Positions 1 to 7,851 of a stretch of 11,469 nt of DNA are shown piece after piece; position 1 is the stretch's first letter, and each line of letters begins with the position of its first letter. Under the pieces are notes generated by a model. It had not been told where the DNA came from. It saw only the letters and a program-made list of their open reading frames with translations, and made no database searches. Where the stretch lies: contig PJRA01000018.1 of NCBI GenBank assembly GCA_016987375.1, forward strand, positions 18,415 through 29,883, in the 5' to 3' direction. The position numbers and the translations under genes are program-made. This stretch comes from Brachionus koreanus. Its lineage: Eukaryota; Rotifera; Eurotatoria; Ploima; Brachionidae.

Positions 1-138
1 TGTAATTGGTAATTTGACTGCCAATTTTAGTCAACATATTGATTATGTTCACATCATTTGAAAAAGTACTTTTTGGAATATTGATTATTTTATTTGAAAA
101 AAAATAAGTTGTTAATGTAATTAACAAGAATATGATTC

Positions 139-288
139 CTACATTGCGCAAAAAATTAAAGTTTTTTGCTGCTTTCATTCTACAATACACTGTAATTAGA
201 CCAAATGAAAATTTTCAACAAGAAAAAAAATTTTGTTTTTTAAATTATTTACTTGGTCTAAATAAAATTTGATAAATTATTTTATTTC
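139..288. repeat. Interspersed repeat, copy A (partial)
   Basis: First of three related segments. It shares a core with the copies at 847 and 1169: an ACATTRCGCAA block, then AATTAAAGTTTTT, CTTTCATTCTA, ATTAGACCAA and, further on, GTCTAAATAAA. Here an exact inverted pair is preserved: TTAGACCAA at 196-204 and TTGGTCTAA at 253-261, so the segment could fold with a 48-base loop. Copy A lacks the leading 44-bp stretch seen in the other two. It is probably a small non-autonomous element or a decayed segmental duplication. No coding potential is seen. Confidence 0.7.
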
Positions 289-299
289 GATTGAATTTT

Positions 300-846
300 G
301 AATTTATTGCATATTTAAAAAATATTTTTATATTTTTCTATATTAAAAACAATTTTTCGAATTCTAAGTGTTTCGAAAAATTTTAAAAATCAGTGGAAAA
401 ATTTAATTTTGACTTAAAATATTTTGATCAAATTATTATAATTTTTGTTTTCAAAAAACAAAAAATAAAACCAAAGATAAAATAATGCTTGATTTAATTT
501 TAAAAATTATTATAAAAACTATTTGCTTCAATTTAATTAAATTAAACTTTTTAATAATTCTAAATTGGCATTGTGGAATTTGCCACAAAATTTCCAACGA
601 AATAATTCAAAACCTTTATATTTTATAAAAATAATTTAACTTTGCTATTTTATAGTATTGCTTTTATCAAAATTTTATTAAAATTTACTTTGATAGTCCA
701 AAAATTTTTTTTCTAATAATAAAAAATTCTTTGAATTCTTCAATTTTTAACTAAAAATTTAACTTCTCAAGCATTCATTGATCGTTTAAATTAAAATAAA
801 TATTTGAAAATTTCTTGATAAGTGTTGGGATTTTTCTATTTAGATT
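300..846. other. AT-rich intergenic DNA, no gene seen
   Basis: Mostly poly-A/T runs with frequent stops in all frames. I found no RNA gene, convincing ORF or recognisable element in this stretch. A minor inverted pair, TTGTGGAA/TTTGCCACAA, lies near 572-590 and is too short to interpret. Confidence 0.6.
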
Positions 847-1106
847 TTTAAAATAAAATATATATTAAACTAAAATTTAGTCTAGTCTACATTACGCAAG
901 AAATTAAAGTTTTTTGCTGCTTTCATTCTAAATACACTGTAATTAGACCAAGTGAAAATTTTCATAAAGAAAAAAAACATTTTTTTAAAATTTTTTAATT
1001 AATTATTTTTGAACAATTATCTAGATTGTTTTTTGAATTTTAATTTTATAAATATTTACTTGTGTCTAAATAAAAAAGATGATTAGTTATTTAAATTATT
1101 TTATTA
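847..1106. repeat. Interspersed repeat, copy B
   Basis: This segment matches copy C almost base for base over its first 85 positions (offset 322 bp), beginning TTTAAAATAAAATATATATT. The two stay alignable to the GTCTAAATAAAAAAGATGATT block at 1065. The shared core also matches copy A. The inverted pair of copy A is decayed here: ATTAGACCAAGTG is kept at its left side, but the right partner reads TTGTGTCTAA. Confidence 0.75.
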
Positions 1107-1168
1107 TTCTTTAGCTTCTATTCTTATTATATTTTAGATTAAAAAAATTGAATTGATTTAGTCAAATA

Positions 1169-1423
1169 TTTAAAATAAAATATATATTAAACTAAAATTT
1201 AGTCTTGTCTACATTACGCAAGAAATTAAAGTTTTTGGCTTCTTTCATTCTAAACAATTAGACCAAGTGAAAATGTTTATTCCGATAAAATTTTTGTCTT
1301 TTAAAAATTGTTTTAATTTACAATTTTTGAAAGATTATTTAGATTGTTTTATGAATATTAATTTTACAAATATTTAATTGTGTCTAAATAAAAAAGATGA
1401 TTAGTTATTCAAATTATTTAATT
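1169..1423. repeat. Interspersed repeat, copy C
   Basis: This is the closest relative of copy B, in the same orientation and 322 bp downstream. Relative to B it has a 7-bp deletion (TACACTGT region missing before AATTAGACC) and scattered substitutions. The B-C pair is head-to-tail, so a tandem duplication is as likely as two independent insertions. Confidence 0.75.
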
Positions 1424-1429
1424 TTTTTA

Positions 1430-3080
1430 TTAAAAGAAATAGATTAAATAAAATTTAAATTGACCAAAAATCCTTCATCGCCTCTAATTACTCTTCCATG
1501 TTTTACTAAATAAATGTCTAAAATCCATTTTTTTTAATACATTCTTCAAATAGAATTCCGAAGTAAGTTTTAAATATTTATAAACTTTAATTTTGTACTG
1601 TAAAGATCCGAGTCTTGACATCACTCATTTTTTTTGTTAATCTAACTGCAGCTTAAATCACAAACATTTTTTGATTTACTTTATAAACCATTATTTTTTT
1701 TATTCAATTTTGATTCCAATAAAGCAATTTTTAAGCAAAGTAAATGGCTCTCAATAATATTCTAGATGAATGAGAATAAAGTATCGCATTTTCAAAACCT
1801 AATATCTAAAAACAAATCCAAAAATCTAACAAACTATTTACATTATATATTAATCAATAAATTCAAAAAGCATTAATTATTTGATCAATTCTAATGATTT
1901 TTTCATTTGAATTTTGTGCAAATTTTATTTTTAAAATTTGATCAGAACATCTTTAAAAACACAATTAAATTTTATCGGTGATTTTAAACTTTTTTAGCGT
2001 TCATAATTTTGATTTTAAATTCTTGAAAATAAATTGTAATTTCTAAAGTTTCTTTTGACTTGTAAATTATTTTGAGCTCAAGTCAAAGTTGACTTTGTCA
2101 AAATTACAGCGTCTTCTATAACTACATTAATACAATCACTTTATTAAATTTGTCACTTTGTCAGTTAATATTTTTGTCACAAAAAGTCTAAGTAAGTACA
2201 AACTTGACTTTAACAATTAAATTTATTATTGTATTAGCACTTAAATTTGTCACTGATAATTCTTAAATACGGTTAAAACATTTTTTAAAATTTTTAGAAT
2301 TACGATTTAATTTACTAACAAGAATAGAGCATTTCTAAATTGTCTAAATAAACGTGTAATTCTTTTCAATAATTAAATGGTAATTAAAGTAAGTAATAAA
2401 AGCTGTTTTAAATTTAAATTATTAGGTTATGTTTGCATAAAATTTATTTTACCTTTATCGCTATTTTAATTCAAAATGAGATAAAAAACAACTTAATTAT
2501 CTCTGCGCGAGTTGACAATGGTCTAACTTAGTCTCTTATTTTATCGGAGACTGAAAACTGACTCAGATTCTCTAGAGTTATAAATAATAGATAAAATTTA
2601 AATAAGTCCTCATTTTATTCAAATACCAAGATGAGAAATATTTAAGTATGGCAATCAAGCATAAACGAAATCAGTTAGAAAATAAAGCTGGTTAAAAAAA
2701 TTGTTTGGAATCTTAAAAGACAGTCTAAATTAAAAATAAAAATTACAGCACTCTAAAAAATCTCAGCTTTTAATGATATAAAAGCTTATGAAAATAATTA
2801 TATAAATGAATCACAACTTAAATCATAATCAAAAAAGCAAAATAATAAATTATTTTTTTAAAAAACTTGTCATTTTAAACTAAAAATTTTATTTTCAGTG
2901 CATCCAAAAATTTAACAAGAAAATAAAAATTTTTTTTTTAAAACTCGAATGAATCAAAGGCTCCAAAATGATTACATTATGAATGATTTAGCAAATGGAA
3001 AAACTCATCTTGTCTCAAAATCCTGAATTCAGAAAGACTTAGGAATCTAGATTAAAATAGCATTTTCAAAATTACTCAGC
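1430..3080. other. AT-rich intergenic DNA, no gene seen
   Basis: No ORF with a recognisable product, no tRNA-like structure and no array is visible on either strand. Two small features can be noted. GTCACTTTGTCA and GTCACTGATA motifs recur around 2150-2260. AGTCTC (2530-2535) and GAGACT (2547-2552) form a weak stem with an 11-base loop. From about 2930 the base composition becomes less extreme, approaching the LINE fragment that is clear from 3082. A decayed upstream part of that LINE may lie here, but I cannot align it. Confidence 0.55.
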
Positions 3081-3081
3081 A

Positions 3082-3404
3082 GTCAAAAGACAACAGAACT
3101 TCTGTCGGAACAAAAGACTAAAGGCTCTAAATATGACGAATTTAACCGAAAGGCGAATGAAAGGTGACTAAATTCAAATGTTTAAAGTTAAAATAAATAT
3201 TGATCACGTCAATTTCCTCTCATTTTTTTAAGCAGAATTACAAGAGGTCCTCCATACAAAATTAAAAGAGAAAGAATCATAAATTGTGACCAACGATACC
3301 ACTTCTTCACAAACCGTGTAGTCAATAGCTTGAATAAAATGGGAGTGGATGAAATGGAAGCTCAAAATAGTGATATTTTTCAAGCAAAAATAGACAAAAA
3401 ATTT
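3082..3404 (+). pseudogene. LINE reverse transcriptase ORF, C-terminal relic
   Basis: Decayed C-terminal end of the RT polyprotein of a jockey/CR1-like non-LTR retrotransposon. One frame gives RLKALNMTNLTERRMKGD, an in-frame TAA (3169-3171), then IQMFKVKINIDHVNF. This is the usual block of the type 'RL..L.L..L..RR.RGD.I..FK' found in these ORFs. After a frameshift near 3231 the next frame reads TRGPPYKIKRERI, then RYHFFTNRVVNSLNKMG and DIFQAKIDKKF. This matches the terminal pattern 'R.YFFT.RVV..WN.LP..VV.A.....FK..LD' of the family. What is seen: one stop and at least one frameshift. What is inferred: a dead 5'-truncated copy. The frame stays open to 3512, but the family resemblance ends at about 3404. 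Confidence 0.85.
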
Positions 3405-3869
3405 TATTTTTCATTATTTTTTGCTTATAATATGTTATCAGATTTAACGCATTTTATGCGCTGCAATAAACCACTATACTATGCTAAAAGAATCAGCGAG
3501 TGCTTGAAATAATTTGTGTAATAAAAAAAATAGAAGATTGTCTTAAATGGAGCGTATGATTTTCAAGATTAAAATTACAAGAGAAAATGATGATACACTC
3601 TCAAGTTTATTAAAGGAGACACCAATTATTTTTTTAAATTAATATAATATTTTTATTGAAATATTTTTTCTCATAAATGCTTACCAATGTACCTTTAGAA
3701 AATTTTTTTCAATTGAAAATCTCACTGTAGATAAAAATAGATTATATTGAAATACAGTTAAAAAGCTTTTTTGATTAAAACCTGGAATCCCTTAAAAGAA
3801 CAAACAACCTAAACGAAAAAGAACTAAGAACAAAGGTAAAAAAAAGATGCTCAAAATTAGCTTAAATGA
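3405..3869. other. Flank between opposing LINE relics
   Basis: This contains the 3' continuation of the plus-strand LINE, without a clear tail. Two short open stretches look mildly coding: one starts at the ATG at 3547 (MERMIFKIKITRENDD...), and one runs about 3780-3863 (NLESLKRTNNLNEKELRTKV...). Neither is recognised, and both are too short to call genes. Confidence 0.4.
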
Positions 3870-4753
3870 AAATAATTGAAACATAATCAGACTTACTTGG
3901 AAAAAGATGATAGCGTACAAGAAGAACAATCAGATCCAATAAAATTAACATGGTAAACGAGCTTCTCAAAGACAGCAAGGCATATGTATTTACATTACTG
4001 TAACTTGGATTACAACAGAAAATAACAGCATCATCAAAAATTATCTTGACAGTAAACACAGATAAGGTGATACTCTAATTTTGATTAAACAAGACTTCAC
4101 AATGAAATGAATTAAAAATCCGATATGGACAAACCAAGTAGAAAGGCCAATAATTGAGATAAAAATGGAAAAAATATACCCGACCGTTTGCCGCATGGCT
4201 CCTCGAATTACTTTATTCTAAGTGTGTGTGTTTTTTTTTCTTTACGCTATTCTTTCCTAGGGTATAATGGGGAGTTGCTACTTCATCAAATTGATCATCC
4301 ACACTGCAATTATTACCCAGTCGAAATCGATTCCTTATTTTTTAGTGAAAGGTGTTTAAAACTGAAATGCTGAAAATATCTACCCGCCGATTTAATTCTT
4401 AAAAATGCTACAAAGAGCTCCAATTCAGAATTAACCGGCACTTGCTAAACAAGGCGACTAGACTACCAACCATTTAAAGGCTGGTTAGAAGTTAGTAACA
4501 TTATTGACTCAATTCATTTGATCCGTAATACAAACTGGGTTCCAATATGAAAAATCATCATCACCATCGACCTCGAATAATTTTCTGAATCCATCCTATC
4601 AGCCTATAATTTATGACTACCTTTAAAATCAACCAAAGCGAAAGATGATTAGCTATGGATGACATTCGAAATCAAAAATTTGATACAGAAACTCAATTCA
4701 ATTCAATTTCAAGGCTTATCAACAGGCTAGTGCCCTTGTCTAATAGACTGATT
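3870..4753 (-). pseudogene. LINE reverse transcriptase domain, badly decayed
   Basis: On the minus strand one frame with several stops reads NQSIRQGH at 4753, then PVD, then FALVDFKGSHKL around 4645-4610. In jockey/CR1-type RTs a block like 'QSGFRxGxSTxD' precedes 'ALFVDFxKAFD' (motif A) by roughly 30-40 residues. Here the spacing is about the same, and the two are in the same frame. Further on, a frame reads RVSPYL near 4070, like the 'GVxLSPxLF' block, and another reads IIFDDAVIF (about 4043-4017) at the place of the F/YxDD catalytic motif. PSKSDYV follows near 3890, resembling 'FNxxKS'. The order of these motifs matches an RT. The A-to-C spacing (about 200 codons) is longer than usual, and the frames shift. 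Ancient and non-functional. Confidence 0.55.
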
Positions 4754-5264
4754 AACACTTTATTTATTTAAATTTTATATAAAACATTAAATACTTTTAA
4801 AATAAAATAGATGTTCTGACTAATTTAAAAATTAAACATTGAAAAATTTAAATCAAATCTTTTAAATTTTTTAACAAAATCTGTAACAATCAAATTTATA
4901 TTATTGTAAATAGAAAGCTTGAATGTAGTGAATTTCAACATTGATCTCTTGATCACAAAACTATTTATAAATCTTGAGTAAAAAAATCCAAACGTTTTTT
5001 TTTTCCATTATTAGACTTTGCCATTGGTTCTATTAAGTTTTCGCTATTCCTTAAATTAATCTTAAATTTTTTGAGTCATTTTTAGATAATTTGTTTTTTA
5101 AATGTTGAGGCGAATTTTGATAGTAAAATGTCTTGAAAGAAGATGTTAACATTCTCTCTAGAATTCTGTGCTGAAATGAAATATAAGTCATATTTTCTAA
5201 AGTTATTCACATCATTAAAGTTACTAAGTCCTTAGCGGACTTAGATTCAAAATAAGATTTCATC
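4754..5264 (-). other. Probable LINE inter-domain linker, decayed
   Basis: This lies between the endonuclease and RT relics of the same orientation. Directly after the stop of the 5265-5882 frame, a shifted frame continues KMKSYFESKSAKD. That is typical of the segment after the endonuclease in these LINE ORFs, so the TAA at 5265 is probably a frameshift product and not a true end. Another open frame follows, SNFNDVNNFRKYDLYF and on to about 5080. The DNA at 4760-5000 is very AT-rich and not interpretable. An 8-bp perfect hairpin, CTAAGTCC (5224-5231) and GGACTTAG (5237-5244), sits in this linker. Confidence 0.5.
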
Positions 5265-6037
5265 TTATTTACGATTAAGTTTTTTAAAATCTCCTCTAGC
5301 CTCTCTATAATCATGTGAACTATTACAATTTTTACAGTTCTGAAAGTTATGGTAACAAAAGTTCCTACAATTTTTTAACGAATTTAGTTCAGAGTCAAAC
5401 CATGGGCTCTGCTCATATTTTTTTGCCTTAATTTCCTTTAATGGACAACATGTTTCAACTGCTAACAGGATATTATTTTTAATAAATTCCCATTTGTTTT
5501 CAATTCCTGGAAGCTTAACAACTATTAAAAAGTCAATTTTACATAAGAAATCTCTTATCTTGTCAATATTTTTTTTAGAAAAAACTCGGTAGAAACTAAA
5601 GTGTTTATTCTTTTCAGCAGGAGATACAGGAAAGAAACAAAGGAGAAATTTATGATCACTAAATGGGCGGCCTACTACTAATGAATTTGAATCAAAGTCA
5701 TTTTGATAAATTATATGATCAATATGACTCAATTTTACTTTGATCTTATCTGATATATATTTGATTCCTATTCTAGTAGATTCATTTGTAAGACTTTTAA
5801 GATCATAGTTATCAAGAAAATCGTAAAACCTGGAATCACCATTTAAGTGATCCATATTTAAATCTCCCACAATCACCAGCATAATGGTATTGATTCATCA
5901 AGTTTTGTTTCATTCAAAGAAAGTATGTCAAAAATTTGAAGAGAAACAACACTTAATGCTTCATCTTTTTTTAAAAATAGAGAATTTACATTCAAATGTA
6001 AAATTTTCAAATTATTTGAATTATTCGAACAGAATCG
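5265..6037 (-). pseudogene. LINE apurinic-like endonuclease (EEP), internally deleted
   Basis: Endonuclease domain of a non-LTR retrotransposon, which normally nicks target DNA to prime reverse transcription. The N-terminal part (6037-5873) reads NNLKILHLNVNS, then FDILSLNETKLDESI, carrying the LNxN and catalytic-Glu (ETKLD) motifs. The remainder (5882-5265, 205 codons) starts in another frame with LVIVGDLNMDHLN (GDxN motif), then SHIDHI and GRPFSDHKFLL (SDH motif). In intact relatives roughly 90-100 residues separate NETKLD from GDxN. Here they are nearly adjacent and one frame apart, so about 0.3 kb including the Y/RPP block is gone. A TGA precedes the second frame in phase. The copy is therefore dead although it contains the longest ORF in the window. 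Confidence 0.9.
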
Positions 6038-6062
6038 CTACAGATCATTCAAATAATTTGAA
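6006..6062. repeat. 16-bp inverted repeat, each arm itself palindromic
   Basis: TTCAAATTATTTGAAT at 6006-6021 is exactly complementary to 6047-6062, with a 25-base spacer. The 15 bases from 6006 (TTCAAAT-T-ATTTGAA) are themselves a palindrome. The pair overlaps the first codons of the LINE endonuclease relic. It may be structural DNA or chance in an AT-rich context. Confidence 0.6.
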
Positions 6063-6118
6063 TATGATGGGGAAGTATAGTTCTTTAAGAAAAATTCTTC
6101 TCTAAAATTAAAAATTAA

Positions 6119-6235
6119 ATAATAATAATAATAATAAACTGCTCTGTGTAACATTAAGGTTATACACATACCTAGGGCGTCCAGCCAACTGGTGGCTTCA
6201 GCAGTTATTTGCGGTTGTCCGTTCAAACAGTTTAG
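6119..6235 (-). repeat. Candidate LINE/SINE 3' end with (TTA)n tail
   Basis: Read on the minus strand, a comparatively GC-rich sequence (about 6235-6140, including CCACCAGTTGGCTGGACGCC) runs into ACACAGAGCAG. It ends in an uninterrupted TTA microsatellite (plus-strand AAT units, about 6119-6137). A unique body ending in a short-period tail is the signature of many non-LTR element 3' ends. It sits just upstream of the endonuclease relic in the same orientation, so it would belong to a different, earlier-inserted element. Its one open frame (62 codons, ending in a Tyr run) is a product of the microsatellite. Confidence 0.5.
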
Positions 6236-6239
6236 AATA

Positions 6240-6420
6240 GATTTAAAAGTTTATGTTCTATTTTCATAAAAAAAAGTACTTTCATAACAATTAAATAATT
6301 CATATTCGAAACTAGAGGAAGAAGGTTAACAAATTAAGAATTAAGAATTAACCTCGGAAATGGGTCGCAAAAAAAAAAAAAACTTATTAAAGAAAATTCT
6401 TCAAGAAAAATGTTACTCTT
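6240..6420. other. Short AT-rich interval, nothing identified
   Basis: Contains a 14-base A run (6370-6383) and AATTAAGAATTAAGAATTAA direct repeats near 6333-6350. No gene is seen. Confidence 0.4.
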
Positions 6421-6534
6421 GTAGCCAATGATATCTTCAACAGAACTGTGTTTTTAAAAAATTTAGAAAGACTTAATATTGTCGTTAAAATTTTTAGTTA
6501 TATAGTTATAATTCTTAGCAATTTTATTTTATTA
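6421..6534 (+). pseudogene. Possible left half of a LINE RT relic split by a MITE
   Basis: One frame stays open through this stretch and ends ...KIFSYIVIILSNFILL just at the left TTAA of the MITE. In jockey/CR1-type RTs a hydrophobic segment like 'ILPxLTHIFNxSLxTG' lies directly before the 'FPxxWKxAKIxPIPK' block, and that block begins just after the right TTAA. Position and orientation fit; residue similarity is weak. This is an inference from context. Confidence 0.35.
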
Positions 6535-6560
6535 ACACTAGAAGCATCAAAGGAGTCTAA

Positions 6561-6684
6561 ATGACTCGTTTTAAAATTTTTTAAATCCTCATATCTTTTG
6601 AATGGATTTTTGAAATAGATATATCTTTTTTGATTTATGTAGATTTTGAAATTTTCTTTAAAAATAATATTGCTTAATAAAATG
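6561..6684 (+). repeat. 124-bp direct repeat inside the MITE, unit 1
   Basis: Begins ATGACTCGTTTTAAAATTTT and ends TTAATAAAAT. It is nearly identical (about five differences) to 6948-7071 in the same orientation, offset 387 bp. The unit begins at the right arm of the subterminal palindrome. Confidence 0.9.
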
Positions 6685-6947
6685 ATTTAAAATTTTTTTC
6701 TTTTATCTAAATTATGTATTTGCTTAAACCCATTCATTTTCTAAATTTCATTACTTTTAGACTTTTAATAGTCTTCACTAAGTTTTTTTTTAAATTTTTC
6801 TTATTTTATTTCTTAATATTACAAAATATTGGTCTTTGACAAACAAGAACTCTATAGATTCAAAAAGTCATCTACTTAATATATAACACATAGACGATAA
6901 GAAATAACGAAAAACAAAACCAAATGTAATAAGATATGGTGGAAAAA

Positions 6948-7071
6948 ATGACTCGTTTTAAAATTTTTTAAATCCTCGTATCTTTTGAATGGATTTTTGA
7001 AATAAATATATTTTTTTTGATTTATGTAGATTTTGAAATTTTCTTTAAAAATAATATTCTTTAATAAAATT
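6948..7071 (+). repeat. 124-bp direct repeat inside the MITE, unit 2
   Basis: Second copy of the 6561-6684 unit. It lacks the preceding GGAGTC arm, so only the left copy carries the palindrome. The duplication most likely arose within the element or by insertion of one family member into another. Confidence 0.9.
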
Positions 7072-7144
7072 GTTATAGTTTTTATTATAAAATAATTTCA
7101 AATTAAAAAAACGTGAAAAAATGCTTGGTGTTTCTAATGTTAAA

Positions 7145-7300
7145 TAAGATTTTGTAGCGAGAAAAAGAAAACAAGCAAAAATAAAAAAAATTCCAAAGAT
7201 TGAGCATCCTAAAGACACTGGAGATTTAAGACCGATTAATTTGAGGGAAATAATTAATAATAAGTATGTTGCAGTTTGTTGCACTAACAAAACTAATTAA
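7145..7300 (+). pseudogene. LINE reverse transcriptase fingers fragment
   Basis: The open frame (7148-7300) contains KQAKIKKIPKIEHPKDTGD followed by LRPINL. This is the N-terminal RT block of jockey/CR1-like LINEs, of the form 'WKxAKIxPIPKxxxPxxPSDxRPISLL'. It begins immediately after the right TTAA of the MITE, which supports insertion of the MITE into a pre-existing LINE copy. After LRPINL the similarity fades (REIINNKYV) and a stop follows at 7298-7300. No catalytic motif follows downstream, so this is a fragment. Confidence 0.8.
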
Positions 7301-7383
7301 AATCCTTCAGAAAAAAAGTTTTAAGCTATTTTAGTATTAATTTTTGTTCTATTTTTTTATTTTGTACCAAATTTCACAAAACC

Positions 7384-7463
7384 TATATAAAGTATTTTAC
7401 AGACATAGTACTGTTAAAATCGTTGTATGTCACTAACTATGTCATTTATATTTATTCAATAAA
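7384..7463 (+). repeat. TATA-containing repeat, copy 1
   Basis: Shares three blocks in order with 11381-11452: TATATAAA (7384-7391), GACATAGTACT (7402-7412) and GTCACTAACTATGTCATTTA (7429-7448). The last block has two differences between the copies. Between blocks, spacing varies by a few bases. An AATAAA lies at 7458-7463. A TATA box with a conserved downstream region suggests the promoter end of an unidentified mobile element (LTR or LINE 5' end), but no ORF confirms that. Confidence 0.7.
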
Positions 7464-7513
7464 CTAAAATAACTTTATGTTGGAATATATTATTTTGAAA
7501 AATTTTGGCACAA

Positions 7514-7690
7514 AATGAGCTCCGATAAACTTAACGTCATTGAAAAAGCATGCAATTGGCCTTCCCTTGCACAAGGTAACCATTCTGAATTAGCGAGATG
7601 ACATCACTCACTTCTCGAATCTGTTGCATCGAATAAATTGCATTAATCAGACAAGAAATTGTGTTGAAAAAAATGTTTAATGAGACTCAA
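7514..7690. other. Unidentified coding-like block
   Basis: Less AT-rich than its surroundings. On the plus strand an ATG at 7514 opens 28 codons (MSSDKLNVIEKACNWPSLAQ...) to a TGA. An AAG-GTAAC sequence inside it could serve as a splice donor. On the minus strand 7686-7537 is open for 49 codons (including INAIYSMQQIREVSDVISLI). I recognise neither reading and cannot say which strand, if any, was coding. It lies 3' of the ADF gene and downstream of the TATA-containing repeat. Confidence 0.35.
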
Positions 7691-7803
7691 GCAAAGTCCG
7701 TTCACCTAAATTTTCTGATTATTTTTATCTATTACGGTTCGTTCTCAGGTATGAAAGGGTTAATAAAATTAATTTAAATGTTTTGCAATTTCTCATACAA
7801 TTA

Positions 7804-7809
7804 TTTATT
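7804..7809 (-). terminator. Candidate polyadenylation signal of ADF/cofilin gene
   Basis: AATAAA on the minus strand, 43 bases past the stop codon of the ADF/cofilin gene. The distance fits a short 3' UTR. AATAAA is common by chance in DNA this AT-rich. Confidence 0.45.
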
Positions 7810-7851
7810 TAATTGTTAATCATATTTTAGATTAAAGTTTAATTGGAAAAA

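Larger units (their letters stand above)
6532..7143. mobile_element. piggyBac-like MITE, 612 bp, TTAA-flanked
   Basis: Flanked by TTAA at 6532-6535 and 7140-7143, the exclusive target site of piggyBac elements. The left end reads CACTAGAAGCATCAAAG, and the right end on the other strand reads CATTAGAAACACCAAGC. These 17-bp terminal inverted repeats match at 12 positions, and most differences are transitions. Just inside the left end is the subterminal palindrome GAGTC-TAAAT-GACTC (6554-6568), a common arrangement in piggyBac-like elements. No transposase ORF is present, so the element would depend on a transposase supplied elsewhere. It lies inside a LINE relic. Confidence 0.75.

Noticed and set aside
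4095..4373. Plus-strand open stretches such as IKNPIWTNQVERPIIEIKME and the 61-codon ORF at 4188
   Set aside because: They lie opposite the minus-strand RT relic, match no family I know, and contain a poly-T/GT tract; probably shadow frames.
4700..4790. Plus-strand LINE 3' UTR ending in TTTATTTATTTAAA
   Set aside because: The GC-richer part reads better on the minus strand as the RT block RQGH..VD, in frame with LVDFK downstream; the TTTA run is ordinary AT-rich sequence.
5884..6105. 73-codon plus-strand ORF
   Set aside because: Shadow of the LINE endonuclease N-terminus, which reads on the minus strand with clear motifs.
6038..6226. 62-codon minus-strand ORF ending in a Tyr run
   Set aside because: The Tyr run is the translated TTA microsatellite; no independent protein evidence.
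7045..7290. 81-codon minus-strand ORF with hydrophobic stretches resembling membrane segments
   Set aside because: It overlaps the MITE right end and the plus-strand RT fragment; its hydrophobicity comes from AT-rich codons.
7660..7760. Possible tRNA B box (GGTTCGTTCTC) near 7736
   Set aside because: The B-box consensus is broken, and no A box or cloverleaf stems can be drawn upstream.
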